Of a DNA stretch of 64,000 bases, positions 19,250-27,663 are shown in pieces. Where the stretch lies: the NCBI RefSeq assembly GCF_006782915.1, contig NZ_VCNP01000047.1:62001-126000 (forward strand). Reading direction: 5' to 3'. Made by a program: the position numbers and the translations under genes. The stretch comes from Streptomyces calvus. Lineage in GTDB: Bacteria > Actinomycetota > Actinomycetes > Streptomycetales > Streptomycetaceae. How positions within the stretch are numbered: position 1 is the stretch's first letter; the number at the start of each line of letters is the position of its first letter. The notes below the pieces were generated by a model. That model was not told where the DNA came from and did no database searches. It saw only the letters and a program-made list of their open reading frames with translations.

Positions 19250-20317
19250 GGAGGGCCTTCGGACCCACCCGAGGGGACGCCCGAGGGAGCCCCCGGAGGT
19301 GGCGAGGACGAGTACAGGTCCGTCGTCTTCGACGAGTCCTTCGTCCGCGCTGCCCGGCTCCAGGAGTACTCCGCCCAGGAACGCATCGCCGACCACGCAC
19401 CCGCCGTGCGCCGCCGTCCGCCGCTGCGCCGGGGTCTGTCCCGGCAGGCGCTGGTCCTGGTCCTGCTGATCGCCGTCGCCTTCGGCACCGCCCTCTACAT
19501 GGGCGTGCGCAACCCGTATCAGGGCCCCGCCGCCCGGCACGCGGTCGAGCCGCTGCGGATGACCGTCGTCCCGCTCGCCCCGCGAGGCGAGGTGCCCGGC
19601 ACCTCCGACGTCGAGCAGTTGTACGCGCGCAGTCCGGCGGCGCAGTTCCGCACCGGTGCCGAGGGGGTGCCGCTGCCGGCCTCCCGGCGCACCGAGCACT
19701 TCTCCGACGGCCAGGTGGTGTCCGCGCTGATCACCGCGAAGGACTACCTCGTACGGTCCTCCCTCGACCCCGGCGTCCTCACCGGCGACCGGACCCGGCC
19801 GGTGCGGGTGCTGCTCGACTCCGACCAGCTCGACCAGTTCGACCAGAGCTTCGACCGGCCCACCGCAGACGGCCGGCACGCCCCCAGCGGATGGCTGGTC
19901 CGCTTCGACCCCTCCCGGGTGGAGCTGGCCGACCGAGGGATCCGGGTCCAGGGCACCATGCAGGCCGCCGAGACCGACTCCTCCACCCTAGAGGTCACCA
20001 CCGACCACACCTTCGTGTACGCGCTGCGGCCGGCCGGCGCCGACCGGGACGCCGAGGCGTCGCTGTTCACCGTCCGGCGGGAACTGCACTTCCGCTTCGA
20101 CCGCGACGACCTGCGGCTGCACCAGGCGGAACTCGTCGTCGCCTACGTCCAGGCCGGCCCGCTGTCCTGCGCCGAGGACGCGACCGACCGGCTGCGCCCG
20201 CTGCTCGCCGGCCAGACCGCCGAGGAGAGCGGCCCCGCCGGCACCGACCCCTACGCCACGGGCAGCGCCCCGGCGCTGTGCGGCTCCCTCGCCGAGGGCG
20301 CACAGCCGGCGGTGTGA
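19247..20317 (+). CDS. Single-pass membrane protein with SVVFDESFVRAA motif and large extracytoplasmic domain
   Basis: A 356-residue protein starting at ATG 19247. The N-terminus carries SVVFDESFVRAARLQEYSA at about residues 24-42, nearly identical to a stretch of the upstream protein. An Arg-rich segment, one transmembrane helix (ALVLVLLIAVAFGTALYMGV, about 70-90) and a ~260-residue exported domain follow. That domain has mixed alpha/beta character (FSDGQVVSALITAKDYLVRSS, FTVRRELHFRFDRDDLR, LVVAYVQAGPLSCAED), which suggests a stable fold. Two Cys near the C-terminus could form a disulfide. No family is recognised. The pair may form a membrane complex whose cytosolic tails bind a common partner. 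Confidence 0.75.
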   Translation: MGGPSDPPEGTPEGAPGGGEDEYRSVVFDESFVRAARLQEYSAQERIADHAPAVRRRPPLRRGLSRQALVLVLLIAVAFGTALYMGVRNPYQGPAARHAVEPLRMTVVPLAPRGEVPGTSDVEQLYARSPAAQFRTGAEGVPLPASRRTEHFSDGQVVSALITAKDYLVRSSLDPGVLTGDRTRPVRVLLDSDQLDQFDQSFDRPTADGRHAPSGWLVRFDPSRVELADRGIRVQGTMQAAETDSSTLEVTTDHTFVYALRPAGADRDAEASLFTVRRELHFRFDRDDLRLHQAELVVAYVQAGPLSCAEDATDRLRPLLAGQTAEESGPAGTDPYATGSAPALCGSLAEGAQPAV

Positions 20318-20356
20318 GCGCGCGGCACCCGCGTCGCACGGACCGGTCCCGGCGTC

Positions 20357-21538
20357 TCACGCCCCGTCGCGCGGCGGTTCCTCGTCCCGGGCGTCCTGCG
20401 CCCCGGACGACGTACCGGACGACGTACCGGATGCCGTGTCGGACGAGGAGCCCGACGACGTGCCCGGCTGCTGCGGTCCGCGCGGGGGCTTCGGCGCCGA
20501 CGAGGTGAACCCGCCGAAGCCGCGGCGCACCCGGTCGCCCAGGTCACCGGCGCCGCCCGCGATGTCACTGACCAGCTTCATCAGCGGGTCCTTGGAGGTG
20601 CGCACCTCGTCGGCGTAGCTGCTCGCCGAGTCCCGCCACGACTCCCGCACGGAGGCGTCCTTGTCCTCGTCCCGGCGCGGGTAGTGGCCGTCCATCAGCC
20701 GCTGGTAGTCCCGGGAGGCCGCCCACTTCTTCAGCTCGGCGGCCCGCACGGTGGTGAACGGGTGCGAGCGGGGCAGCACGTTGAGGATCTTCAGCACCGA
20801 GTCGCGCAGATCGCCGCCGGCCTCGTACTCCTCGGCCTGCTCCAGGAAGGCGTCCACGTTCATCTCGTGCAGGTGGTTGCCGCCCGCGATCTTCATCAGG
20901 CCGCGCATGGACGCCTGGAGGTCCTGCCCGACCAGCAGCCCCGCGCGGTCCGCGGACAGCTCCGACTTGCGGAACCACTCGCGCAGCGCCGTCACGATCG
21001 CCATGATCGCGAAGTTGCCGAGCGGGATCCACGCGACCCGGACCGCCAGCGACGTCAGGAACAGCAGGATCGTCCGGTACACCGAGTGCCCGGACAGCGC
21101 GTGCCCGACCTCGTGCCCGACGACCGCCCGCATCTCCTCCTCGTCGAGCAGCTCCACCAGGCCCGTCGTCACCACGATGATCGGCTCGTCCAGGCCGATG
21201 CACATCGCGTTCGGATTCGGGTCCTGGTTGACGTACATCGGCGGGACCTTCTCCAGGTCCAGGATGTAGCAGGCGTCCCGCAGCATGTCGTTGAGGTGCG
21301 CGAACTGCCGGTCCGAGACCCGCACCGAGTCGGACAGGAACAGCAGCCGGAGGCTGCGCTCGGGCAGCAGACCGCTCAGGGCCTTGAAGACCGTGTCGAA
21401 GCCGCTCAGCTTGCGCAGCGCCACCAGCGCGGAGCGGTCGGCCGGATGTTCGTACGCACGCGAGGAGATGCCGGGGAAGCGCCTGCGCTGCCTGCTCGGC
21501 ACACTCTCGTGCCCGTTGTGCTGATGGCCGTCGGACAT
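20357..21538 (-). CDS. M48-family metallopeptidase
   Basis: A 393-residue protein starting at ATG 21538. The zinc-protease motif HEVGH is at residues 142-146 (AVVGHEVGHALSGH), and the third zinc ligand is probably the Glu of KSELSADRAG. A hydrophobic segment after the motif (TILLFLTSLAVRVAWIPLGN) indicates membrane association, as in HtpX-like proteases that degrade damaged membrane proteins. The C-terminal ~60 residues are Gly/Ser/Thr/Pro-rich and disordered, with repeated SGTSSG units. It is convergent with the upstream membrane-protein gene, 39 bp apart. Confidence 0.9.
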   Translation of the reverse strand: MSDGHQHNGHESVPSRQRRRFPGISSRAYEHPADRSALVALRKLSGFDTVFKALSGLLPERSLRLLFLSDSVRVSDRQFAHLNDMLRDACYILDLEKVPPMYVNQDPNPNAMCIGLDEPIIVVTTGLVELLDEEEMRAVVGHEVGHALSGHSVYRTILLFLTSLAVRVAWIPLGNFAIMAIVTALREWFRKSELSADRAGLLVGQDLQASMRGLMKIAGGNHLHEMNVDAFLEQAEEYEAGGDLRDSVLKILNVLPRSHPFTTVRAAELKKWAASRDYQRLMDGHYPRRDEDKDASVRESWRDSASSYADEVRTSKDPLMKLVSDIAGGAGDLGDRVRRGFGGFTSSAPKPPRGPQQPGTSSGSSSDTASGTSSGTSSGAQDARDEEPPRDGA

Positions 21539-21628
21539 GTTTCCCCCATGTGCGTCTGAGTGACCTTTGCCGCCCCTTGTGCGGCCCTTTGCTCTTCCGC
21601 GGCGAGGCCCAGCCTAGGCGGAGTTACC

Positions 21629-21766
21629 GTGGACGGGCAGTGCGGACGGCGGTACCGCCGAGGAGGTGCGGGGATTCTGCTCCGGGTGATCCTGATCGTG
21701 ATGGTGGTGGGGTGTGTGCTCACCGCGTGGTTCCTGTTGCGCGGTTACAGGCGGAAGGACGACTGA
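21629..21766 (+). CDS. Small single-pass membrane protein (45 aa)
   Basis: A 45-residue frame starts at GTG 21629, with GGAG 5 nt upstream. An Arg/Gly-rich N-terminus (VDGQCGRRYRRGGAGI) leads into one hydrophobic helix (LLRVILIVMVVGCVLTAWFLL) and a charged end (RGYRRKDD), so the topology is clear. The length and start are less certain; a GTG at 21560 would give 68 residues. It lies between the M48 gene (divergent) and another tiny membrane protein. Function unknown. Confidence 0.5.
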   Translation: MDGQCGRRYRRGGAGILLRVILIVMVVGCVLTAWFLLRGYRRKDD

Positions 21767-21907
21767 GGGCGGCCGGAGGTTGCCCGGCAGCGCACGCCGG
21801 GGCGGCCCGCGCCCGCAACGGCGGAGTCGGCGTGAGCGGGGCGCAGGCGCCCGCATACGATGAGCGGACGTCCATGTCCCGCCCACACGCGATAGGTCCT
21901 GCCGAAG

Positions 21908-22072
21908 ATGAGCTTCCCCAGCACCGCTGCCCAGTTGGTCACCCTCGCCGCCGAGGGCGGAGAGCACAGCGGCAACCACCACAGCCTCAGCCCCTACGTC
22001 ACCGGCGGCGCCGCCCTGGTGATCCTCCTTCTCCTGCTGTGGATCACCACTCGTTTCAACCGCGACCGCTGA
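21908..22072 (+). CDS. Small membrane protein (54 aa) upstream of nadD
   Basis: A 54-residue frame starts at ATG 21908: MSFPSTAAQLVTLAAEG, a His/Ser/Asn-rich stretch (GEHSGNHHSLSPYVTGG), one transmembrane helix (AALVILLLLLWITT) and the basic end RFNRDR. Codon third positions are strongly G/C, as in neighbouring genes, which supports coding. TAGGTC at 21894-21899 lies 8 nt before the start and may be its -10 box. It is 61 bp upstream of nadD on the same strand. Similar tiny proteins are typical of this position in Streptomyces. Function unknown. Confidence 0.65.
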   Translation: MSFPSTAAQLVTLAAEGGEHSGNHHSLSPYVTGGAALVILLLLLWITTRFNRDR

Positions 22073-22133
22073 GCCCGTCGCGGGCCGCCCTGGCCACCGG
22101 GCCCGGCAGGCCGGGCCGGTAGGGTCTGCACGC

Positions 22134-22772
22134 ATGGGAGAGCAGGACATGCCTACCGGTCCCGGCAGCGGCCCGGCCAAGCAGGGCAAACGCCGTCTCG
22201 GCGTCATGGGCGGCACCTTCGACCCGATCCACCACGGGCACCTGGTGGCGGCCAGCGAGGTCGCCGCGCAGTTCCACCTCGACGAGGTCGTCTTCGTTCC
22301 CACCGGCCAGCCGTGGCAGAAGAGCCACCGCGCGGTCTCCGCGGCCGAGGACCGCTACCTGATGACGGTCATCGCGACCGCCGAGAACCCGCAGTTCTCG
22401 GTGAGCCGCATCGACATCGACCGCGGCGGCCCCACCTACACCGTGGACACCCTGCGCGACCTGCGCGCCCTCAACCCGGACACGGACCTGTTCTTCATCA
22501 CCGGCGCCGACGCCCTCGCGCAGATCCTCACCTGGCGCGACAGCGAGGAACTCTTCTCCCTGGCACACTTCATCGGGGTGACCCGGCCCGGCCACCACCT
22601 GACCGACGCCGGACTGCCCGAGGGCGGTGTCTCACTCGTCGAGGTTCCCGCCCTCGCGATCTCCTCGACGGACTGCCGGGCGAGGGTCGCCAAGGGGGAA
22701 CCCGTCTGGTATCTGGTGCCGGACGGAGTCGTGCGCTACATCGACAAGCGCGAGCTGTACCGCGGCGAGTGA
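22134..22772 (+). CDS. nadD: Nicotinate-nucleotide adenylyltransferase
   Basis: The protein joins nicotinate mononucleotide and ATP to make deamido-NAD in NAD synthesis. The 212 residues contain the nucleotidyl-transferase signature GGTFDPIHHGHL near residues 26-37 and the second signature AISSTDCRARV near the C-terminus (the family's ISSTxIR), with FVPTGQPWQK between them. ATG 22134 lacks a ribosome-binding site; TAGGGT at 22120-22125 is 8 nt upstream, so the transcript may be leaderless. The LCP-like gene begins 17 bp after its stop and rsfS follows, a common actinobacterial grouping. Confidence 0.94.
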   Translation: MGEQDMPTGPGSGPAKQGKRRLGVMGGTFDPIHHGHLVAASEVAAQFHLDEVVFVPTGQPWQKSHRAVSAAEDRYLMTVIATAENPQFSVSRIDIDRGGPTYTVDTLRDLRALNPDTDLFFITGADALAQILTWRDSEELFSLAHFIGVTRPGHHLTDAGLPEGGVSLVEVPALAISSTDCRARVAKGEPVWYLVPDGVVRYIDKRELYRGE

Positions 22773-22788
22773 GCCGAGAGGGGCACCG

Positions 22789-24498
22789 GTGAACGACCGA
22801 TACGACGCGGGCTACGGAACGGACGGGGCCGCACCGTACGAGCTCGTCGGCTACGACGAGTACGGCCGGCCCGTCTACCGCCAGGCCACGGACCAGCAGA
22901 CCCACCACCCCCAGCAGCAGTACGACGGTTACCAGCAGCAGGGCTACGGCTACGACCCGTACGGCACGACCGGGCACCAGCAGCCCTCGTACGACCCCTA
23001 CGGAACCGCCGCCCCGCAGCAGCCGGGCCCCGCCCCCTCCTACGGCTCCTACGACCCCTACGGCACCCAGCAGACCGGCGATCCGGCCGCCCCGTACGAC
23101 CCATACGGGCAGCAGGCGAGCGCCGGCACCGGGCAGCAGCCCCGGGTCGCCGAGCAGACCGCGCACATCCCGCAGCAGGCCGGCCCGGCCGACGACGAGT
23201 CGGTCGCCGCCGAGCCCGCGCCGGAGTACCGCACCGAGCAGTTCGCGTTCGTGGAGGAGCCCGACGGCGACTCCGAGGACGTCATCGACTGGCTCAAGTT
23301 CACCGAGAACCGCACCGAGCGCCGCGAGGAGGCCCGCCGCCGCGCCCGCAGCCGGATCATCGCGCTGGTCGTCGTCCTCGCCCTGGTCGCCGTCGGTGGC
23401 GTCGGCTACCTCTGGTACGCCGGGAAACTGCCCGGCCTGTCCGACTCCGGCTCCGGCACGGGCACCGCCACGGCCGCGGGCGCCCAGAAACGCGACGTGA
23501 TCGTCGTCCACCTGCACGACACCAAGAACGGCGGCACCTCCACCGCGCTGCTGGTCGACAACACCACCACCAAGCAGGGCACCACCGTCCTGCTGCCCAA
23601 CTCCCTCGCCCTCACCGCCGACGACGGCACCACCACCACGCTCGCCAAGTCGGTCGAGGACGACGGCTCCGAGGGCACCAGGACGGCGCTCGACTCCGCC
23701 CTCGGCACCGACATCGAGGGCACCTGGCGGCTCGACACCCCGTTCCTGCTCACCCTCGTCGACCTCGTCGGCAACATCGAGATCGACGCCAACGCCGACG
23801 TGCCCGACCCGGACGCCGAGAAGAAGGGCGAGACGCCCCTGGTCCGCAAGGGCGAGGGCCGGACCCTCAGCGGCAAGGCGGCCGTCGCCTACGCCACCCA
23901 CCGCGCCCCCGGCGAGGGCCAGAACGCCCAGCTGGAGCGGTTCGGCCAGGTCATGCACGGCGTCCTGCGCAAGATGACCTCCGACCCGGACGCCGCCACC
24001 ACCACCGTGCAGACCCTCGGGCAGATCATCGAGCCGCCCCTCACCGACAAGGACCTGGGCGCCTTCCTCGCCCGGCTCTCCGACCTCGCCAAGGGCGGCG
24101 ACCACCGGACGGCGCTGCTGCCGGTGCAGGAGGACGGCACCCTCACCGCCGAGGCGAGCGACAGCGTGGTCGAGGACGTCCTCGGCGGCACCGCCAAGAG
24201 CCCCGACAAGGACGCCGCGGTCAGCGTCTCCGTGCGCAACGCCACCGGTGTGAAGGACAACACGGAGAAGGCCCGTGTGATCCTCCTCAACGGCGGCTTC
24301 ACCTTCCTGGAGGGCGGCACCGCCACCGCACCCGCGGCGTCGTCGCAGGTCGTCTACGCCGACGCGGCGGAGAAGGAGAACGCCACGGAGGTCGCCAAGA
24401 CGCTGGGGCTGCCCGCCGACGCCGTCACCCAGGGCAAGGTGGCCGCGAACGCCCGGGTGACGGTCGTCCTCGGCCAGGACTACGACCCCGGCTCGTAG
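22789..24498 (+). CDS. LytR-CpsA-Psr-like membrane protein with LytR C-terminal domain
   Basis: The 569-residue protein starts at GTG 22789 (GAGGGG 6 nt upstream). The first ~150 residues are rich in Tyr, Gln, Gly and Pro, with repeated YDPYGT-type units. A charged region and one transmembrane helix (IIALVVVLALVAVGGVGYLW, about 188-207) follow, then an extracytoplasmic domain resembling a diverged LCP domain (VIVVHLHDTK, TALLVDNTTT, VAYATHRAPGEGQNAQLERFGQVM), and a C-terminal LytR_C domain (VSVRNATGVKDNTEKARVIL). LCP proteins attach wall polymers to peptidoglycan. Here the usual LCP motifs are eroded, so a structural role is possible. It is probably co-transcribed with nadD. Confidence 0.8.
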   Translation: MNDRYDAGYGTDGAAPYELVGYDEYGRPVYRQATDQQTHHPQQQYDGYQQQGYGYDPYGTTGHQQPSYDPYGTAAPQQPGPAPSYGSYDPYGTQQTGDPAAPYDPYGQQASAGTGQQPRVAEQTAHIPQQAGPADDESVAAEPAPEYRTEQFAFVEEPDGDSEDVIDWLKFTENRTERREEARRRARSRIIALVVVLALVAVGGVGYLWYAGKLPGLSDSGSGTGTATAAGAQKRDVIVVHLHDTKNGGTSTALLVDNTTTKQGTTVLLPNSLALTADDGTTTTLAKSVEDDGSEGTRTALDSALGTDIEGTWRLDTPFLLTLVDLVGNIEIDANADVPDPDAEKKGETPLVRKGEGRTLSGKAAVAYATHRAPGEGQNAQLERFGQVMHGVLRKMTSDPDAATTTVQTLGQIIEPPLTDKDLGAFLARLSDLAKGGDHRTALLPVQEDGTLTAEASDSVVEDVLGGTAKSPDKDAAVSVSVRNATGVKDNTEKARVILLNGGFTFLEGGTATAPAASSQVVYADAAEKENATEVAKTLGLPADAVTQGKVAANARVTVVLGQDYDPGS

Positions 24499-24561
24499 CG
24501 GACCGGCGCCGTGGCCGGACCGGCCCGTCACGGCGCCCCTCCGCCGTCAGGCAGGGCGCAT

Positions 24562-24599
24562 CAGGGCGCACCCCGGGTCAACACGTGGGGTGCGCCCTG
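24562..24599. terminator. Hairpin terminator between the LCP-like gene and rsfS
   Basis: Perfect 13-bp arms CAGGGCGCACCCC (24562-24574) and GGGGTGCGCCCTG (24587-24599) with a 12-nt loop. It separates the nadD transcript from rsfS, so rsfS probably has its own promoter. Confidence 0.65.
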
Positions 24600-24649
24600 C
24601 GGTCCGTGAGACCCTTGAGGGCAAGTGCCCGCCGACCGAAAGCCGTGCA

Positions 24650-25096
24650 GTGACCGCAACCGACCGTTCCATCGAGCTCGTCCACACCGCCGCCCAGGCG
24701 GCCGCCGACAAGCTCGCGCACGACGTCGTCGCCTACGACGTCAGTGACGTGCTGTCCATCACCGACGCCTTCCTGTTGGCCTCCGCGCCCAACGACCGCC
24801 AGGTCAAGTCGATCGTCGACGAGATCGAGGAGCGGCTCAGCAAGGAGCTCGGCGCCAAGCCGGTCCGCCGCGAGGGCGACCGCGAGGCCCGCTGGGTGCT
24901 GCTCGACTACGTCGACATCGTCGTCCACGTCCAGCACAGCGAGGAGCGCGTCTTCTACGCCCTGGAGCGGCTGTGGAAGGACTGCCCCGAGCTGGAGCTG
25001 CCCGAGGACGCCAAGGCCACCCGTGGCAAGGCGGCCGAGCACGCCCGGCTGCAGGAGGCCGAGGAGGCGGCGGAGCCGGGCGGTGAGTGGCGGTGA
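24650..25096 (+). CDS. rsfS: Ribosomal silencing factor RsfS
   Basis: The 148-residue protein starts at GTG 24650 (VTATDRSIELVHTAAQAAADK). It has the RsfS/Iojap domain: AYDVSDVLSITDAFLLASAPNDRQVKSI, EGDREARWVLLDYVDIVVHV and FYALERLWKDC. The protein binds L14 of the 50S subunit and blocks subunit joining when nutrients are scarce. The Ala/Glu-rich C-terminal ~30 residues go beyond the conserved domain. Its TGA overlaps the GTG of the next gene (GTGA at 25093-25096), which indicates translational coupling. Confidence 0.93.
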   Translation: MTATDRSIELVHTAAQAAADKLAHDVVAYDVSDVLSITDAFLLASAPNDRQVKSIVDEIEERLSKELGAKPVRREGDREARWVLLDYVDIVVHVQHSEERVFYALERLWKDCPELELPEDAKATRGKAAEHARLQEAEEAAEPGGEWR

Positions 25097-25761
25097 GCGC
25101 CACCGGTGAGGTGAGCGGGACCGGGCGCCGGGGCCGCCGCGTCATCCTGTGGCGGCACGGCCAGACCTCCTGGAACGTGGAGCGCCGCTTCCAGGGCTCC
25201 ACCGACGTGGAACTCACCGAGACCGGCGTCGCCCAGGCCCGCCGCGCCGCCCGGCTCCTCGCCGGACTGCGGCCGGACGCGATCATCGCCTCCGACCTGA
25301 AGCGGGCCGCGGCCACCGCCGCCGAGCTCGCCGCGCTCACCGGCCTGGACGTCACCCTCGACGAAGCCCTGCGGGAGACCTACGCCGGTGTCTGGCAGGG
25401 CCTCACCCACGACGAGATCATCGCCAGGCACGGCGACGAGTACCGGGCGTGGAAACGCGGTGAGCCGGTCCGCCGCGGCGGCGGCGAACTGGAGACCGAG
25501 GTCGCCGACCGCGCCGCCCCCGTGGTGCTGCGGCACGCCGAGAAGCTCCCCGAGGACGGCACGCTCGTCGTGGTCAGCCACGGCGGCACCATCCGCACCA
25601 CCATCGGACGGCTGCTGGGCCTCCAGCCGCACAACTGGGAGAGCCTGGGCGGCCTCACCAACTGCTGCTGGTCCGTCCTCGGCGAGGGCGCCCGCGGCTG
25701 GCGGCTGCTCGAGCACAACGCCGGCACCCTGCCCGAACCGGTCCTCGGCGACGACGACTGA
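25093..25761 (+). CDS. Histidine phosphatase (phosphoglycerate mutase-like)
   Basis: A 222-residue protein of the histidine-phosphatase superfamily. The catalytic RHG motif has His22 (LWRHGQTSWN), the partner Glu is in DEALRETYAGVWQG, and the second His is His163 in VVSHGGTIR. Such proteins range from cofactor-dependent phosphoglycerate mutase to broad acid phosphatases; this length and the short insert are more typical of phosphatases such as CobC or GpgP types. The start GTG 25093 overlaps the rsfS stop codon; GTG 25087 is also possible. The operon with rsfS is clear, but the substrate is not. Confidence 0.87.
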   Translation: MSATGEVSGTGRRGRRVILWRHGQTSWNVERRFQGSTDVELTETGVAQARRAARLLAGLRPDAIIASDLKRAAATAAELAALTGLDVTLDEALRETYAGVWQGLTHDEIIARHGDEYRAWKRGEPVRRGGGELETEVADRAAPVVLRHAEKLPEDGTLVVVSHGGTIRTTIGRLLGLQPHNWESLGGLTNCCWSVLGEGARGWRLLEHNAGTLPEPVLGDDD

Positions 25762-25839
25762 GCGCCACCCGGCCCGCCCCGGGACGCCACCGGACCCGGA
25801 TTTCACTTTCTGGCAGGTCGCAGGCTAAAGTTCTTCTTG

Positions 25840-25862
25840 TTCGCCCCGCCGAGCGGGGCGAA
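25840..25862. terminator. Short hairpin between the phosphatase gene and tRNA-Ala
   Basis: TTCGCCCCG (25840-25848) and CGGGGCGAA (25854-25862) form a perfect 9-bp stem, extendable by one pair. It is 79 bp beyond the phosphatase stop and 29 bp before the tRNA. It may terminate the rsfS operon or aid processing of the tRNA precursor. TAAAGT at 25826-25831 is a possible -10 box for the tRNA. Confidence 0.45.
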
Positions 25863-25891
25863 ACACCAGGCGGCCACGCGAGTGGCGTCCC

Positions 25892-25964
25892 GGGGCTATA
25901 GCTCAGTTGGTAGAGCGCCTGCATGGCATGCAGGAGGTCAGGAGTTCAATTCTCCTTAGCTCCA
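25892..25964 (+). tRNA. tRNA-Ala (anticodon GGC)
   Basis: The 73-nt cloverleaf is complete: acceptor GGGGCTA/TAGCTCC, D-arm with AGCTCAGTTGGTAGAGC, anticodon stem CCTGC/GCAGG with loop ATGGCAT (GGC at 25925-25927), and T-arm GGAGTTCAATTCTCC. The discriminator is A. The 3' CCA is not encoded (genome reads ACA), as for many Streptomyces tRNAs. Two strong hairpins follow. No flanking duplication of the tRNA end was seen. Confidence 0.97.
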
Positions 25965-25972
25965 CAGCAGAA

Positions 25973-26006
25973 GAGGGCGGACCATCCGAACGGATGGTCC
26001 GCCCTC
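25973..26006. terminator. 16-bp hairpin after tRNA-Ala
   Basis: Perfect arms beginning GAGGGCGGACCATCCG with a 2-nt loop, 9 bp beyond the tRNA. It should end the tRNA transcript, and in the other direction the convergent NuoF-like operon. Confidence 0.8.
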
Positions 26007-26021
26007 TCGCGTTGGGCGGAC

Positions 26022-26052
26022 GGTCCGCCCCCGCCGGCAGCGGGGGCGGACC
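26022..26052. terminator. Second hairpin, at the end of the NuoF-like gene
   Basis: GGTCCGCCCCCGC (26022-26034) pairs perfectly with 26040-26052 around a 5-nt loop. It lies immediately after the NuoF-like stop codon (26056-26058 on the minus strand) and forms a tandem pair with the hairpin beside the tRNA. Confidence 0.7.
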
Positions 26053-26055
26053 GAC

Positions 26056-27663
26056 TCAGCGGCCCAGGGCGCGCCGGCCGCGGCCCTGCGACAGCACCGG
26101 CAGGTTCCGCGAGGGCGCCTTGGCCTGCGGGGTCTCCTCCTCGATGCGCAGGGCCAGCGCCGGGCAGCGGCGCACCGCGCGCAGCGCCTTCGCCTCGGCG
26201 TAACGCGGCACCTGGGCCTGAGCCACCGTCGGGAAACCGTCCGCGCCGAGCTGGAAGACCTCGGGGAGGATGTCCGCGCACAGGCCGTGCCCCCGGCACA
26301 GCGTCCAGTCGACGTAGATCTTCTGGCGGCTGGGCCCGTTCTCCTCCCCGCCGCCCGGGATGCCCGTAGGGGCCCTGCCGCCCTCGAAGAGCGGCAGGAC
26401 GCCCGCCACCGGCCGTCCGCAGCCGTTGCCGAGGACATGGGCGGCGAGGTCGTCCGTGAACGCCTTCAGGGTCGACTCCAGGAACATCGCGGAGCCGTCG
26501 GGATGCGAGCAGGCGCCGCGCCGCTTCACGTTCCCGGCGACCTGCTTGACCGCCTCCAGAGCGGCCGGCCCGCCGCCGTTGAGGATGTCCTCCAGGCCGC
26601 GTGCCGCGGCCGGCAGCCCCAGGTAGCAGGGGCCGCACTGGCCCGCGCTCTCCTCGGCCAGCCACTGCGCCACCCGCAGCGACTCGCCCAGCGGGCAGGT
26701 GTCCTGACCGATCGGCAGGATGGCGCCCGCGCCGAGCGAACCGCCCACCGCGTCCAGGGAGTTGCGGGAGACGATCGCCTCGCCGACGGCCGCCGCGTCG
26801 ATCCACTTGCCGTGGTAACCACCCGTCAGCACTCCCTGCGGCACCGGCGGCGCCCCGGCGAGCTGGAGGACGTAGCGCAGCGGCACGCCCGTCGGCACCT
26901 CGATCACCATCGGGCGGGCCACCGCCCCGGACACCGTGAGCATCACGGTGCCCGGCTCGTCGTACAGGCCGGTGTTGCCGTAGCGGTCCGGGCCGATGCG
27001 GGCGGCGATGGCGAGCTGGGCGAACGTCTCGGCGTTCGACAGCAGTGTGGGCGCGCCGCCGACTCCGCTGCGGGAGGCGCTGACCTTGCGGCCCGGCGGG
27101 ATCGCCGGACCGCCGTCGATGGAACGGATCAGGGAGGCCGCGGCGCCGGTGACCATGCGGACCGGGTTGCGCTGCACCCGGGCCCGCAGCGCGGACCGGC
27201 GGCCGTTGGTCAGGCCGCGTTCGGCGAGCGCGGCCTCCATCGAACGCTGCGTGGACTCACGGGTGACCCCCACCACGAGCGTGCGGGCCCCCATGGCCTC
27301 GGCGCACAGCAGCGCGCCGTCCAGGATGAGGTGCGGGGCACGGTTGATCAGCACCGTGTCCTTGCGGCAGGCCGGTTCGTCCTCGCTGCCGTTGACGACG
27401 ACGACCGGCCGGACGCCGCGCTTGATCGCCGACTCGGCGACCGAGCGCAGCTTCCGGTGGAAGGGGAAGCCGGCGCCGCCGCGGCCCCTGAGGTTGATGC
27501 GCTCGGCGAGCTGCGCGAGCTGCTCGCCGCCCAGGGGCTCGAGCGGCCCGTGCACCTTGAGGTGCATGGGCAGGTCGAGCCGGTCGACAAGGTCGAAACC
27601 CGACGTGAGCTGGGGAAGGCCGACCACGCGGACTTCGGGTACGTCGGGCAGGGCCTCGTTCAC
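26056..27663 (-). CDS. NuoF-like flavo-iron-sulfur protein with C-terminal ferredoxin domain
   Basis: The 535-residue protein starts at GTG 27663, with GGAGG 6 nt upstream. Residues ~50-250 match the FMN/NADH-binding 51-kDa domain of complex I (LRGRGGAGFPFHRKL, VVVNGSEDEPACRKD). An SLBB-like segment follows (GTVMLTVSGAV to GVPLRYVLQLAG), then the [4Fe-4S] region (SAGQCGPCYLGLPAAARGL and RGACSHPDGSAMF). The C-terminal ~80 residues are a small ferredoxin (DWTLCRGHGLCADILPEVF to RRCPALAL) not found in true NuoF. It likely passes electrons between a nicotinamide or flavin donor and the haem membrane protein encoded just upstream, whose stop codon overlaps its GTG. It is not part of a complex I operon. 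Confidence 0.85.
   Translation of the reverse strand: MNEALPDVPEVRVVGLPQLTSGFDLVDRLDLPMHLKVHGPLEPLGGEQLAQLAERINLRGRGGAGFPFHRKLRSVAESAIKRGVRPVVVVNGSEDEPACRKDTVLINRAPHLILDGALLCAEAMGARTLVVGVTRESTQRSMEAALAERGLTNGRRSALRARVQRNPVRMVTGAAASLIRSIDGGPAIPPGRKVSASRSGVGGAPTLLSNAETFAQLAIAARIGPDRYGNTGLYDEPGTVMLTVSGAVARPMVIEVPTGVPLRYVLQLAGAPPVPQGVLTGGYHGKWIDAAAVGEAIVSRNSLDAVGGSLGAGAILPIGQDTCPLGESLRVAQWLAEESAGQCGPCYLGLPAAARGLEDILNGGGPAALEAVKQVAGNVKRRGACSHPDGSAMFLESTLKAFTDDLAAHVLGNGCGRPVAGVLPLFEGGRAPTGIPGGGEENGPSRQKIYVDWTLCRGHGLCADILPEVFQLGADGFPTVAQAQVPRYAEAKALRAVRRCPALALRIEEETPQAKAPSRNLPVLSQGRGRRALGR

Noticed and set aside
25892..25964. tRNA-Ala as an attachment site for an integrated element
   Set aside because: No duplicate of the tRNA 3' end or integrase gene was seen nearby; the flanks are ordinary chromosomal genes.
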